Position numbers and translations under genes: made by a program. Shown here piece after piece: positions 1-9,485 of a DNA stretch of 64,000 bases (the stretch's first letter is position 1; each line of letters starts with the position of its first letter). The stretch comes from Pseudovibrio brasiliensis (GTDB taxonomy: Bacteria; Pseudomonadota; Alphaproteobacteria; Rhizobiales; Stappiaceae), in NCBI RefSeq assembly GCF_018282095.1, contig NZ_CP074126.1, positions 2,676,501 to 2,740,500 on the forward strand. Reading direction: 5' to 3'. The notes under the pieces are model-generated. The model was not told where the DNA came from. It saw nothing but the letters and a program-made list of their open reading frames with translations, and did no database searches.

Positions 1-1
1 G

Positions 2-184
2 GAAACACTTCTGACATTGACCGAGAACTGCCGGAACTTCTACGCCATCGAGCTAGAAGGTAGCCGCAACCTCAAATCCATGAGCATCGTGCTTTACGAC
101 GGCTACCCGATCCAGCTCGCTGAAGAAAAGCAAACCGGCATCTTCCAAACCAAATCAGAAGCGGCCGACGAACTGAAGTTTTGA
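2..184 (+). CDS. C-terminal end of an unidentified protein (partial)
   Basis: An open frame runs from the window edge to a TGA at 182-184 and gives the last 60 residues of a protein that begins outside the window. The fragment is hydrophilic with a normal amino-acid mix and contains N-F-Y-A-I-E-L-E and a Q-T-G-I-F-Q-T-K stretch near the end. I do not recognise the family. The frame is judged real because it stays open from base 2, its codon use matches neighbouring genes, and a perfect inverted repeat follows 24 bases after the stop. Confidence 0.55.
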   Translation, partial: ETLLTLTENCRNFYAIELEGSRNLKSMSIVLYDGYPIQLAEEKQTGIFQTKSEAADELKF

Positions 185-207
185 GCTCTGCCCTTTGCTA
201 CGAAGCC

Positions 208-240
208 TTGTGTTGACCCACTCAGCGTTGGTCAACACAA
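208..240. repeat. Perfect 11-bp inverted repeat downstream of the first gene
   Basis: TTGTGTTGACC (208-218) and GGTCAACACAA (230-240) are exact reverse complements with an 11-base loop. It sits just after the partial gene, where a terminator would be, but no T run follows on either strand, so it could also be an operator for the gene starting at 376. Confidence 0.5.
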
Positions 241-375
241 ATTGCCCTGCTTCTCCGTCCTGTAAGAAATACCTCCCCACAACCTAAGGGATTATTCCTG
301 CTGCATGCACAGTTAAAGTAGCTTCCAAATTTCATTTCTGCCCACCCGCATATATGACCCTTTGGGAGCTCCAAT

Positions 376-1644
376 ATGCTGAGAATAAAAGCGCTGGCTT
401 TGCTGGCTACCTACTGCCTGTGCATCACCCCCGCTCTTTCTGACAAGCTGTATAAGCTGAAAGAGTTCAAGCCAGTAGTCTCATACACCGCAACATCATA
501 CTCCTTCCCATTCCTCGCCAATGAGATTGTGGCCGAAAGTTATGATGCCAATGGGCACCCAGGTTACATTCTCGTCGCCTCAGATTCAGCAGACAACCTT
601 GTCATCTCCACCTGGCAATCTGATGTCGCTACCCCAGTAGACCTCGTAGACCGCAGCAAAGCCCGCAGCGTCTCCATCGCGAAAATTGACGACACACACT
701 TCATCACACCGATCATCGATGGTGATAACAAGCTCAGAGTGATGCTCTGGGAGATCACTGGAAACGGGACCATCACACTTCGAGACTATGACGTAGGCCC
801 ATTAATTACAGAAGTAACTTCAGCCAACTCAGGTTCGGCAGCCATGGTCCTCGCACAACGCGCAAACGGCACACTGTTTGCCAGAACCTATAAACTCAAA
901 CGGGCTGCCAACACCAATAATATGGAGCTGGACCACAAAGGCACGTTCAACTTCCAAGGCTCCGCAGACCAACTTGTCCTTAGCGACGGCAGTGTAAACC
1001 TCGCCGCGTTTCGCGACGACGACGGCAAACTGAGAGTAACGCGCCTCCGCAAACGACAAGATGCAACCGTAATTGAGCGTGGACACACCGCCGTAAGTTT
1101 AGGCGGCATCCAAAAGGCAGCCATCGCTACCGCAGACGGCAGTCCCAATGGCCGCTGGATCACCCTCACAACCAGCAGAGGCCCCAGTGAGTTCAAGACT
1201 GGACATAGATGTCTGGGACGAACAATACACAAAGAACCCCACGGTCGCGGAAAGCTCATTGAATGGGACATCGGAACAGATGGCACCCAAAACGTCCGAC
1301 GCGGCGCAGAACGAGAGTTTCAGGGCAGCGGCGGCGTAGCAAAGGAAATCGCCGTCGAGGTGATCGGCAACGGTAACTATCTGGTCAGCAGCCACCTGGG
1401 CTTTGACACCTTCTGCAAACGCAACCCCAAAAACCGTGGCAAACAGCGCATGGAAGTCCACCTTTGGAAACACGCTGGCCCGACTTATGACAAAGAAGCC
1501 TCAGGCCGCATCAATGGCAAATACTACGACGTCTCTATCGCCGAGTTCCGCGCCCTCCAAAACCGAAACTACGACGCCAACTTCGTCGTCGCCCTCATCG
1601 GCGAAAACCAACAAGTCAAACTCTCCATCTGGGGCGTGAAGTAA
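376..1644 (+). CDS. Secreted protein of unknown function, probable beta-propeller
   Basis: The 422-residue product opens with a typical signal peptide (M-L-R-I-K, a hydrophobic run, then A-L-S before the likely cleavage near residue 22). The mature part is rich in beta strands and repeats a local pattern in which a D-G-N/D-x-K-L-R-V segment precedes an L-W or R-L-R strand (around residues 116-125, 216-226 and, in variant form, the last ten residues). Such spacing is expected of a propeller built from about 50-residue blades, but I cannot count the blades with certainty. There are no catalytic motifs I recognise. A 10-bp-stem hairpin follows the stop codon. It is probably exported to the periplasm or outside; the function is unknown. 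Confidence 0.75.
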   Translation: MLRIKALALLATYCLCITPALSDKLYKLKEFKPVVSYTATSYSFPFLANEIVAESYDANGHPGYILVASDSADNLVISTWQSDVATPVDLVDRSKARSVSIAKIDDTHFITPIIDGDNKLRVMLWEITGNGTITLRDYDVGPLITEVTSANSGSAAMVLAQRANGTLFARTYKLKRAANTNNMELDHKGTFNFQGSADQLVLSDGSVNLAAFRDDDGKLRVTRLRKRQDATVIERGHTAVSLGGIQKAAIATADGSPNGRWITLTTSRGPSEFKTGHRCLGRTIHKEPHGRGKLIEWDIGTDGTQNVRRGAEREFQGSGGVAKEIAVEVIGNGNYLVSSHLGFDTFCKRNPKNRGKQRMEVHLWKHAGPTYDKEASGRINGKYYDVSIAEFRALQNRNYDANFVVALIGENQQVKLSIWGVK

Positions 1645-1654
1645 CTCCAGCAAA

Positions 1655-1678
1655 GCAAGCCTCTCATCAGAGGCTTGC
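1655..1678 (+). terminator. Hairpin after the propeller-like gene
   Basis: GCAAGCCTCT and AGAGGCTTGC form a perfect 10-bp stem with a CATC loop, 11 bases after the stop codon. No T tract follows, so it is a weak intrinsic terminator or an mRNA 3' end stabiliser. Confidence 0.5.
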
Positions 1679-1921
1679 AACCTCATAATCTACTCAGAAT
1701 TTGCCACCGACCCTACAAGATGCTCTACTGCGTAAATCTCCCAAGCAAATTATTGAGCTGGAAGATTCGCAAAGGCGACGGTTTAGCGCAGCGCATCTCA
1801 ACCCTTGCGCGATTTCATTCAAATATTCAACTTACAATTTATTATAGTTTGAGATAAATGTACGGCAGCGAGTTTTTTCTCTCCGCTTCTTTAAGTTTAT
1901 TGATACGTGCAAGGCAAAAAT

Positions 1922-3163
1922 ATGCGCAAAACGACAAAGCTTACTTCAGCTCTCTGCCTCTCTTTAGCAATCAGCGCCACATCTGCCCGCGCAGGCTCTG
2001 AAGATTTCATCTTCGGCCTCGGCGCAGGCATCATCGGCAGCGCGATTGTAAATGGCGCCAAAAAGAACAATGCAAATCAGGCACAGCCAGCACAGCGCAA
2101 AGCCACACGAAAAAGAAGCAACTATTCAGCTGAAACTCAGGACGCGCAGGCACGCCTGAACATGCTCGGCTTTGATGCCGGCACACCGGACGGCGTATCC
2201 GGTCGCCGCACACGCAACGCAATCCGCCAGTTCCAGATTTCAATTGGCGCGCCAGCCAGCGGAAAGCTCAACAACGGCCAGATTGCCAAGCTGTATGAGC
2301 TGACCTCACCGCAGCAAGCCGCACCAGCAGCTCCTGTTGCAGCAACTGTACCTGCTCCTGCTGTCAACACAGTCCCTGTTCCAGTCGCAACAGCAGCACC
2401 TGCACAAGGCGGCTCCCTTGCACCAACACCAGTCGCGTCTGCGGTTCCTACACCAGGTCTGCCAACACGCCTGGTCAACATCACAGTTCCAGCTGCAGCA
2501 TCCAACGTCACCAACAACACGCAGATCATCGCTGTGACAGCGAATGCGCCAGCGAAGAACGAAACGAAAGTTGCAGCAACCAGCTCCAAACGCATGGCAC
2601 TCGACCCTGCCAACCTGCCAGCCATCCATGGACTTACGGTGGAACGCTTTGAGCATGACGTAAAAGGCTTGCTGGAGAAGGTTGGTTATAAAGACTGCGT
2701 TGTTGAAGAAACAAAGACCGTCTGCTCACTAGAAAAAGACTCTTTGACCGAAACCGTCAGCGTTCTGACACAGGACGAGAAGATCTACGGCCTGCAGCGC
2801 GAAGTCAGTTTCAAGAACCCGGCACCACGTGCAGCGATCATGGGCAAGCTTCTGGAGGCCTATCCTGCTCTCTCTCACTATGAGAACATGACCGCATCTG
2901 AAGACAAAACCTGCCGCATCACCTACCTCAACAACAGCGGTGAGCTACTGAAAGAAGCGCTGGCAAAGCCAACACATCCGGAAGCACTGCGTCAGCTCTC
3001 TGACAACTGTACCGACTACCACAGTCTGGAAGTGTTCGGCGAAGACACTGTCAGCGGCCTGCGTCTGGTGTTCTACAGCAGCCAGCCAATCAAAGACGCG
3101 ATTGAAAACCGCAAAGGCGTGTTCCAGATTTCCTCAAAATCAGCTCAGGATCTGACCTTCTAA
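1922..3163 (+). CDS. Secreted peptidoglycan-binding-domain protein
   Basis: The product is 413 residues from the ATG at 1922, chosen over a GTG 15 bases upstream because AAGG lies at a suitable distance before it. It has an N-terminal signal peptide (R-K-T-T-K then a hydrophobic core ending A-R-A). A glycine-rich hydrophobic stretch (F-G-L-G-A-G-I-I-G) follows, then a PG_binding_1 domain around residues 65-125 with the typical L-x-x-L-G-F-x-x-G-x-x-D-G and T-R-x-A-I-x-x-F-Q pattern. A long Ala/Pro/Val linker and a C-terminal domain with four cysteines complete the protein. The PG-binding fold attaches proteins to cell-wall peptidoglycan; no catalytic domain is visible. It is followed by a strong bidirectional terminator. 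Confidence 0.8.
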   Translation: MRKTTKLTSALCLSLAISATSARAGSEDFIFGLGAGIIGSAIVNGAKKNNANQAQPAQRKATRKRSNYSAETQDAQARLNMLGFDAGTPDGVSGRRTRNAIRQFQISIGAPASGKLNNGQIAKLYELTSPQQAAPAAPVAATVPAPAVNTVPVPVATAAPAQGGSLAPTPVASAVPTPGLPTRLVNITVPAAASNVTNNTQIIAVTANAPAKNETKVAATSSKRMALDPANLPAIHGLTVERFEHDVKGLLEKVGYKDCVVEETKTVCSLEKDSLTETVSVLTQDEKIYGLQREVSFKNPAPRAAIMGKLLEAYPALSHYENMTASEDKTCRITYLNNSGELLKEALAKPTHPEALRQLSDNCTDYHSLEVFGEDTVSGLRLVFYSSQPIKDAIENRKGVFQISSKSAQDLTF

Positions 3164-3184
3164 AAGATCAACAGAACCACAAAT

Positions 3185-3221
3185 ACAAAAAAGGCGGAGC
3201 ACGATGCTCCGCCTTTTCTTT
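3185..3221. terminator. Bidirectional intrinsic terminator
   Basis: AAGGCGGAGCA and TGCTCCGCCTT form an 11-bp stem (3191-3215) with a 3-base loop, flanked by an A run on the left and TTCTTTT on the right. It ends the peptidoglycan-binding gene and can also serve the convergent membrane-protein gene. Confidence 0.85.
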
Positions 3222-3250
3222 TGCAGTGAACTTATTCACGAACCAGCCAA

Positions 3251-3733
3251 TCACCAACCGTGACGGTAGCGAACGACCAGCGCGGTCATGAAACCGAAGA
3301 TCATGTGACCAACCAGGGAAGCCCATGTCAGCTGGATGAAGCCGAGGAACGGTGGCAGGCCAGCAAAGATGTGCGCCATGATGTAAAGCGCGAACACCCA
3401 CAGACCAACACCGTAGCAAAGACCAACAATCCACCATGGCAGCGGCGGAATAATCACGCGTGCCAGCGGACGGGCAATATAAACGTAACCCAGTGGATAG
3501 AAGACAACGCCAACAACGGCGTGGATGACTTCAGCCCAGAACAGGTTTCTGAAGCCGAACACAGACTGCACAAGAGCAGCTGGCTGAAGAGGACCACCAA
3601 CCCAGAACGGCGTAATATAACGCGCCCAGATCTCCCAGCTCACATCAGCAACGATGCCAGCCAGAATGATGGTGACCAAGGTATGCCACACAAGTGGCGG
3701 ACAGATGGGGTGCTTATGACTTGAACCACTCAT
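3251..3733 (-). CDS. Small integral membrane protein, possibly YagU/DUF1440-like
   Basis: About 160 residues with four hydrophobic segments long enough to cross the membrane (near residues 12-30, 60-82, 88-110 and 130-152). Two histidines lie in the segments (A-E-V-I-H and M-A-H-I-F). The ATG at 3733 is preferred over the one at 3742 because GGAGG lies about 10 bases before it but only one base before the upstream ATG. The order of segments and an ending with G-H-M-I-F-G recall the YagU family of inner-membrane proteins, but this is from memory and weak. Convergent with the preceding gene, with which it shares a terminator. Confidence 0.7.
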   Translation of the reverse strand: MSGSSHKHPICPPLVWHTLVTIILAGIVADVSWEIWARYITPFWVGGPLQPAALVQSVFGFRNLFWAEVIHAVVGVVFYPLGYVYIARPLARVIIPPLPWWIVGLCYGVGLWVFALYIMAHIFAGLPPFLGFIQLTWASLVGHMIFGFMTALVVRYRHGW

Positions 3734-4162
3734 ACGGCGCATGCCTCCACGTAGTTATACTTGTTTGCTATGCGGAGTTAAAAACCATCTCGGTTCGAAC
3801 TGGTGTTATCTACGACACACTTTGCCGATCAATAACAGCTCAAGTACACGTGACGGTGGATTGATCAAGATCAACCCGTGAAAACGCGCACTCCAACCCA
3901 AAACAGCCTTGAAAAATCAAAATTCAAAAACACGTTCTGGGAACAAACTCCACAAACCACTACCAGAAGCTTAGCCAGAAGATCCTGAGATCATCCTTTG
4001 GTTTTTGCTCAGATTAGTCCCCTTCCCTACAGTCTTGAGAAACCAAGAGCCGTAAGGCGCCCTTAAGCTTAATGGAGCAGCACTCGACAAATTTCGGGAG
4101 GTCAGACAACAAAAAAGCCTCCACGGATCTCCGGGAGACTTGGCATCCTCTTGAGAGAGGAA
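3734..4162. other. Gene-free stretch between membrane protein and tRNA-Val pair
   Basis: About 430 bases with no convincing open frame. It holds the 5' region of the membrane-protein gene and, at 4111-4138, the terminator of the tRNA transcript. Nothing else is clear. Confidence 0.6.
4111..4138 (-). terminator. Intrinsic terminator of the tRNA-Val transcript
   Basis: On the minus strand CTCCCGG-AGAT-CCGTGGAG (a stem with one bulged T) is followed by GC and six T residues, 25 bases past the second tRNA. Confidence 0.75.
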
Positions 4163-4238
<76 letters not shown>

Positions 4239-4272
4239 ATCCATGCGCGTTGAACATTCCCTTGAAAGAGAA

Positions 4273-4348
<76 letters not shown>

Positions 4349-4541
4349 CCGCTAGGGTGGTACGCCGTGTGGCGTGGGGAGCTATTTAGCTGCCCTCCCT
4401 ACCCTTGGCAAGTCCTGAAATTGAAAAAAACGACATTACCAGCAAAAAACTTGAGCCAGCCACCGATCCTGTGAATTACCTGATTAAACAAAGGCTTGTC
4501 CACACAGCCCAAAATCAGAGGCACACTTGAAATCTGCGCAT

Positions 4542-4579
4542 AAAAAAAAGCCCCTGCCACTCCAATGAGCAACAGGGAC
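4542..4579 (-). terminator. Intrinsic terminator of hupB
   Basis: On the minus strand GTCCCTG and CAGGGGC pair (one G-T) around a 16-base loop, followed by TTTTTTTT. Confidence 0.85.
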
Positions 4580-4606
4580 TTTTCAACCCAAAACGAACAA
4601 GCCCAA

Positions 4607-4882
4607 TTAGGCGTTGACCGCGTCCTTCAGGCCTTTACCAGCTTTAAATTTCGGCGTCTTGGAAGCCGGAATCTGAATGGTTTCGCCTGTGCGTGGATTA
4701 CGGCCTTCAGTTGCCGCACGAGCGGAAACGGAAAAGTTGCCAAATCCGATGATCCGAACTTCATCGCCGCTCTTCAGGGTTTCAGTGATTGCCTCGAAAG
4801 ATGCTTCTACTGCTTCGCCTGCCTGTGCTTTGGTCAAGCCAGTTTTTTCTGCAACGGCCCCGATCAGATCATTCTTGTTCAT
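4607..4882 (-). CDS. hupB: DNA-binding protein HU
   Basis: A 91-residue HU-family protein, the usual length. HU dimers bind and bend DNA without sequence specificity and compact the nucleoid. The sequence shows the N-terminal helix pair (M-N-K-N-D-L-I-x-x-V-A-x-K-T-G-L-T-K), the I-G-F-G-N-F core at about residues 45-50 and the DNA-grasping arm with G-R-N-P-R-T-G-E-x-I-x-I-P-A-S near residues 60-75. A good ribosome site (AAAGGGA) precedes the ATG. It follows lon, a gene order conserved in many proteobacteria, and has its own terminator. Confidence 0.97.
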   Translation of the reverse strand: MNKNDLIGAVAEKTGLTKAQAGEAVEASFEAITETLKSGDEVRIIGFGNFSVSARAATEGRNPRTGETIQIPASKTPKFKAGKGLKDAVNA

Positions 4883-5017
4883 GACAGTCCCTTTCTAAAA
4901 TAACGTGGGGAATGCTTTAGATTCGCGCTGCACTCCTGAATCGGACATTCGTGCGAAAATGCGTTCAAATCAAGCCGCAAACCGCAGAAAACGGCCATTT
5001 CCTGTGTAGTATCAACC

Positions 5018-5050
5018 AAAAAAAGCCTCGGAACTTGTCCGAGGCTTTTG
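5018..5050 (-). terminator. Intrinsic terminator of lon
   Basis: AAAGCCTCGGA-CAAG-TTCCGAGGCTTT on the minus strand, with a T run continuing after it; 24 bases past the lon stop codon. Confidence 0.9.
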
Positions 5051-5073
5051 TATCCACAACCTGACGCTCTGGT

Positions 5074-7503
5074 TTAGTGGGCAACGACCCCTGAACCCTT
5101 GTCATCTTTGACCAATGCTTCTGAGCTGGACTTATCTTCCTCTTCGCTCCATTCGATGGCCTCAGGCATACGAACAAGAGCATGTTCAAGGACTTCGTCC
5201 ATGCGAGCGACTGGAATAATTTCCAACTCATTCTTCACATTGTCAGGAATGTCAGCCAGATCCTTCGCGTTGTCCGCAGGGATCAGAACCTTCTTAATGC
5301 CGCCGCGCAGAGCTGCCAGAAGCTTCTCTTTCAGACCACCGATCGGCAGCACGCGACCACGCAGTGTGATCTCGCCTGTCATCGCCACATCACGACGAAC
5401 CGGAATACCTGTCATCACAGAAATGACTGTGGTCGCCATGGCGATACCAGCGGATGGACCATCCTTAGGAGTAGCCCCTTCTGGCACGTGAACGTGCAGC
5501 TCACGCTTGTCGAACAGTGGTGGCTCAATGCCGAAGTCTTCAGAGCGGGAACGAACGTAAGACGCAGCTGCGGAGATGGACTCTTTCATCACATCACGCA
5601 GGTTGCCGGTTACGGTCATCTTGCCCTTGCCTGGCATCATGACACCTTCAATGGTCAGCAGCTCACCGCCAACCTCGGTCCATGCCAGACCGGTGACAAC
5701 ACCAACCTGATCTTCGTCTTCAACCTGACCGAAGCGGAAGCGTGGAACACCGAGGTATTCCTCAACAATGTCCTCATCAACAGAAATGGACTTCTTGTCA
5801 GAGGTCAGAATGTCTTTCACAGCCTTACGCGCCAGAGTGTTCATCTCACGCTCAAGGTTACGCACACCAGCTTCGCGGGTGTAAAGACGAATGGTCTTCT
5901 GCAAAGCGCCATCAGACACTTCAAACTCACCATCCTTCAGGCCGTGGTTCTTCACGGCTTTAGGCAGCAAGTGGCGACGGCAGATCTCGATCTTCTCGTC
6001 TTCGGTGTAACCAGCAATACGGATGATTTCCATGCGGTCCATCAGTGGGCCAGGAATGTTCAGCGTATTGGCGGTGGTCACGAACATGACGTCAGACAGA
6101 TCGTATTCCACTTCCAGGTAGTGATCCATGAAGCTGCCGTTCTGCTCTGGATCAAGAACCTCAAGCAGGGCGGAAGATGGATCCCCACGGAAATCCATGC
6201 CCATCTTGTCGATCTCGTCGAGCAGGAAGAGCGGGTTGGACTTCTTTGCTTTCTTCATGGACTGGATCACTTTACCCGGCATGGAGCCAATGTAAGTGCG
6301 GCGGTGACCGCGGATCTCAGCCTCATCACGTACACCACCAAGGGACATACGTACGAATTCACGACCAGTTGCTTTCGCAATGGATTTACCCAGAGAGGTT
6401 TTACCTACGCCTGGAGGGCCAACGAGACACAGGATAGGACCACGCAGCTTGTTCGCGCGCTTCTGCACTGCCAGATACTCGACAATGCGCTCCTTGACCT
6501 TCTCAAGGCCATAGTGATCGGTGTCCAGCACCTTCTCAGCCAGCGTCAGGTCATGCTTCACTTTGGACTTCTTGCCCCAAGGAATGCCGATCAGCCAGTC
6601 AAGGTAGTTGCGAACGACGGTTGCTTCCGCGGACATTGGGCTCATCTGCTTCAGCTTTTTCAGCTCAGCATTCGCCTTCTCGCGAGCTTCCTTGGATAGC
6701 TTCGTCTTTTCAACGCGCTCTTCCAGCTCAGCAAGTTCGTCGCGGCCGTCTTCACCATCGCCAAGCTCTTTCTGAATGGCCTTCATCTGCTCATTCAGAT
6801 AGTACTCGCGCTGGGTTTTCTCCATTTGGCGCTTCACGCGGGAGCGGATGCGCTTTTCCACCTGCAGAACGGAGATTTCGCTCTCCATCATGCCCAGCAC
6901 CTTCTCAAGGCGCTCTGTGACTGCCACAGTGCCAAGCAGCTCCTGCTTGTCCTGGATCTTCACAGCAAGGTGGGATGCAATGGTGTCAGCAAGTTTCGAG
7001 AAGTCGTCAATCTGGTTAACAGCGCCGAGAACTTCAGGAGACACCTTTTTGTTCAGCTTCACGTAGTTCTCAAACTCGGAAATCACTGAACGGCCAAGGG
7101 CCTCAACTTCAACCTCGTCACCGCCAGCCTCATCAAGAATGACAGCTTCCGCTTCATAAAGGTCTTCGCGGTCGGTGAACTTGCCGATTTCGGCACGTGC
7201 ACCACCCTCAACCAGAACCTTTACGGTGTTATCTGGCAGCTTCAGCAGCTGCAAAACTGTTGCAAGAGTACCGACCTTGTAAATCTGGTCAGTATCTGGA
7301 TCGTCATCCGCCTCGTTCATCTGGGTGGCAAGCAGGATCTGCTTGTCAGAGTTCATGACCTCTTCCAGAGCACGGATTGATTTCTCGCGCCCTACAAACA
7401 GCGGCACGATCATATGAGGGAATACGACGATGTTGCGCAGTGGGAGAACTGGAAAAACCGAGTTTTCCGTTTCTTCTACCGGGCGCATTTCATTGTCAGC
7501 CAT
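5074..7503 (-). CDS. lon: ATP-dependent protease Lon
   Basis: An 809-residue cytoplasmic protease that unfolds and degrades damaged and short-lived regulatory proteins. The ATG at 7503 (M-A-D-N-E-M) is preferred to one 30 bases upstream because AAAGGA stands seven bases before it. Domains in order: the N-terminal substrate-binding LON domain (about 15-210), a coiled-coil linker, the AAA+ module with Walker A G-P-P-G-V-G-K-T and Walker B F-L-L-D-E-I-D, and the C-terminal protease with the catalytic serine in P-K-D-G-P-S-A-G and the lysine in G-G-L-K-E-K. Length and motifs are normal. It lies between clpX and hupB, the order usual in alphaproteobacteria. A possible heat-shock promoter is noted at 7663-7695. 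Confidence 0.98.
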   Translation of the reverse strand: MADNEMRPVEETENSVFPVLPLRNIVVFPHMIVPLFVGREKSIRALEEVMNSDKQILLATQMNEADDDPDTDQIYKVGTLATVLQLLKLPDNTVKVLVEGGARAEIGKFTDREDLYEAEAVILDEAGGDEVEVEALGRSVISEFENYVKLNKKVSPEVLGAVNQIDDFSKLADTIASHLAVKIQDKQELLGTVAVTERLEKVLGMMESEISVLQVEKRIRSRVKRQMEKTQREYYLNEQMKAIQKELGDGEDGRDELAELEERVEKTKLSKEAREKANAELKKLKQMSPMSAEATVVRNYLDWLIGIPWGKKSKVKHDLTLAEKVLDTDHYGLEKVKERIVEYLAVQKRANKLRGPILCLVGPPGVGKTSLGKSIAKATGREFVRMSLGGVRDEAEIRGHRRTYIGSMPGKVIQSMKKAKKSNPLFLLDEIDKMGMDFRGDPSSALLEVLDPEQNGSFMDHYLEVEYDLSDVMFVTTANTLNIPGPLMDRMEIIRIAGYTEDEKIEICRRHLLPKAVKNHGLKDGEFEVSDGALQKTIRLYTREAGVRNLEREMNTLARKAVKDILTSDKKSISVDEDIVEEYLGVPRFRFGQVEDEDQVGVVTGLAWTEVGGELLTIEGVMMPGKGKMTVTGNLRDVMKESISAAASYVRSRSEDFGIEPPLFDKRELHVHVPEGATPKDGPSAGIAMATTVISVMTGIPVRRDVAMTGEITLRGRVLPIGGLKEKLLAALRGGIKKVLIPADNAKDLADIPDNVKNELEIIPVARMDEVLEHALVRMPEAIEWSEEEDKSSSEALVKDDKGSGVVAH

Positions 7504-7662
7504 CTCTATTCCTTTCAAATTGCAGCTTTCCAACGAAAGCCACGAAAAAGCGCAACATAAAAATCAACTCGGACCTAAAGGCCATTCGAAGAATTTTTTG
7601 AAGGCCGAACCTCCTCGCCCCGGAACGGGCACGAACAAATTCGCCAAGCTGCGAACTAGACC

Positions 7663-7695
7663 TATTACGTGGAGACACCGCCCCCAAGTGTCAAG
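7663..7695 (-). promoter_or_regulatory. Candidate heat-shock or housekeeping promoter of lon
   Basis: On the minus strand CTTGACA is followed after about 15-17 bases by CTCCACGT. CTTGAC fits the -35 box of both sigma-70 and alphaproteobacterial RpoH promoters; the -10 side is a poor match to either. A GACAC...GTGTC inverted repeat overlaps the spacer. lon is commonly heat-inducible, which makes RpoH attractive but unproven. Confidence 0.3.
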
Positions 7696-7872
7696 CACTC
7701 CCCTCTTAAGTCTTTCAGCGATCTGTTGATATTATAAGCTTTTTTCCTGTTGGAAGGAGCGCATAACACCGCCTGACCATCCTCATCCTTAAGCCGGAAT
7801 GCTTTCCTTTCTGGCCTGATCCGCCGTTTACGCAGAACACTCATTCACCGCATCATGCTAGACGCATGAGAC

Positions 7873-7910
7873 AAAAAATGGGCGGCACTTTTTTCTCAAG
7901 TTACCGCCCA
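7873..7910 (-). terminator. Intrinsic terminator of clpX
   Basis: On the minus strand GGGCGG and CCGCCC pair, extended by ACTT/AAGT inside, and the stem is followed by ATTTTTTG. Confidence 0.8.
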
Positions 7911-7962
7911 AATTAAACTCAATACCTGCGAGCGACGCCAAATAGCTCTTCAATCACCTAGC

Positions 7963-9228
7963 TTATGCGCTGGTGGCTGAATTCTCCGCACGGTCCTCAT
8001 AGATGTACAAAGGACGTGCTTCGCCGTCGACGACTTCAGCAGAAATAACAACTTCCTTGACGCCCTTCAGTCCAGGAAGCTCGTACATGGTCTCCAGAAG
8101 GATCGCCTCAAGGATGGAGCGCAGACCACGTGCACCGGTCTTACGTTCGATCGCTTTACGAGCAATCGCCTTCAGAGCATCTTCGTGGAAGGTCAGCTCA
8201 ACATTTTCCATCTCAAAGAGACGCTGATACTGAGCAACCAGTGCGTTCTTAGGCTCACGCAGAATGGAAACCAATGCATCTTCGTCCAGATCTTCCAGAG
8301 TTGCGATCACAGGCAAGCGACCAACAAATTCCGGGATAAGACCGAACTTGAGCAGATCTTCCGGCTCCAGCTCCGAGAACAACTCACCAGTCTTACGATC
8401 TTCCGGCGCCATAACAGACGCAGCAAAACCGATAGAGGTAGAACGACCACGGTCAGAAATGATCTTGTCCAGACCAGCAAACGCACCACCACAGATGAAC
8501 AGAATGTTCGTGGTGTCCACCTGCAGGAACTCCTGCTGTGGGTGCTTACGACCACCCTGCGGAGGCACAGAGGCAACAGTACCTTCCATGATCTTCAGCA
8601 GTGCCTGCTGAACACCTTCACCGGAAACATCTCGGGTGATGGATGGGTTCTCTGCCTTACGTGTGATCTTGTCCACCTCATCGATGTAAACAATACCACG
8701 CTGTGCGCGCTCAACATTGTAGTCAGCGGCCTGAAGAAGCTTCAGGATAATATTTTCAACGTCTTCACCAACGTAACCCGCTTCAGTCAGCGTGGTTGCG
8801 TCAGCCATTGTAAACGGAACATCCAGAATTCGGGCGAGCGTTTGTGCCAGGTGGGTTTTACCACACCCGGTAGGACCAACCAGCAGGATGTTGGACTTAG
8901 CAAGTTCAACATCGTTGTTCTTGGAAGCGTGATTCAGGCGCTTGTAGTGGTTGTGCACCGCTACGGACAGAACCTTTTTGGCTCGGCCCTGGCCAATCAC
9001 GTAATCATCCAGAACACCACGAATTTCCTGAGGTGTCGGGATCCCATCACGAGACTTCACCAGCGAAGATTTGTTTTCTTCGCGAATAATGTCCATGCAG
9101 AGTTCGACGCATTCATCACAGATGAAAACGGTCGGACCCGCAATCAGCTTACGGACCTCATGCTGGCTTTTTCCGCAAAACGAGCAGTAAAGCGTATTCT
9201 TGCTGTCGCTGCCGCTGGCTTTGCTCAT
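7963..9228 (-). CDS. clpX: ATP-dependent Clp protease ATP-binding subunit ClpX
   Basis: A 421-residue AAA+ unfoldase that recognises tagged proteins and threads them into ClpP. The N-terminal zinc-binding domain has the four expected cysteines (C-S-F-C near residue 15 and C-D-E-C near residue 37). Walker A is G-P-T-G-C-G-K-T and Walker B V-Y-I-D-E-V-D; the R-G-R-S-T pore/sensor stretch and a V-G-R-L-P motif needed for ClpP cooperation follow. The length is standard. It lies 257 bases downstream of clpP on the same strand and ends in its own terminator before lon. A CAGGGG/CCCCTG inverted repeat lies in its leader at 9251-9268. Confidence 0.98.
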   Translation of the reverse strand: MSKASGSDSKNTLYCSFCGKSQHEVRKLIAGPTVFICDECVELCMDIIREENKSSLVKSRDGIPTPQEIRGVLDDYVIGQGRAKKVLSVAVHNHYKRLNHASKNNDVELAKSNILLVGPTGCGKTHLAQTLARILDVPFTMADATTLTEAGYVGEDVENIILKLLQAADYNVERAQRGIVYIDEVDKITRKAENPSITRDVSGEGVQQALLKIMEGTVASVPPQGGRKHPQQEFLQVDTTNILFICGGAFAGLDKIISDRGRSTSIGFAASVMAPEDRKTGELFSELEPEDLLKFGLIPEFVGRLPVIATLEDLDEDALVSILREPKNALVAQYQRLFEMENVELTFHEDALKAIARKAIERKTGARGLRSILEAILLETMYELPGLKGVKEVVISAEVVDGEARPLYIYEDRAENSATSA

Positions 9229-9485
9229 GAGATATAACCCCGCATCGTTTCAGGGGACGCAGCCCCTGTTAGAATTCTTAGTTCAACAGCGAATACATCG
9301 CCGCGACGTTCTACTGACTTATCGCGTTTTGTGTTCCGCTTCCAGAGGGAAGCTTTGGAAATCACTAATAGCCATCCTCTTATGCGATATTTGGCTCGCA
9401 ATAATCAACATTCCTTTAAGCCCCGCACGCAAAGTTCATTCCCTGTTAAAAAAACTTGCGCGCGAGTTACTTTTAAAAACCGGCT

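Larger units (their letters stand above)
7504..7962. other. lon upstream region and clpX terminator
   Basis: About 460 bases without a credible gene. It carries the lon ribosome site, a candidate promoter at 7663-7695 and the clpX terminator at 7873-7910. Confidence 0.65.

Noticed and set aside
1675-1857. 60-codon frame between the first two secreted proteins
   Set aside because: Starts inside a hairpin, no ribosome site, AT-rich noncoding composition.
5182-6699. 505-codon open frame opposite lon
   Set aside because: It lies wholly antisense to the conserved lon gene, lacks a ribosome site and its protein is a His/Thr-rich shadow composition.
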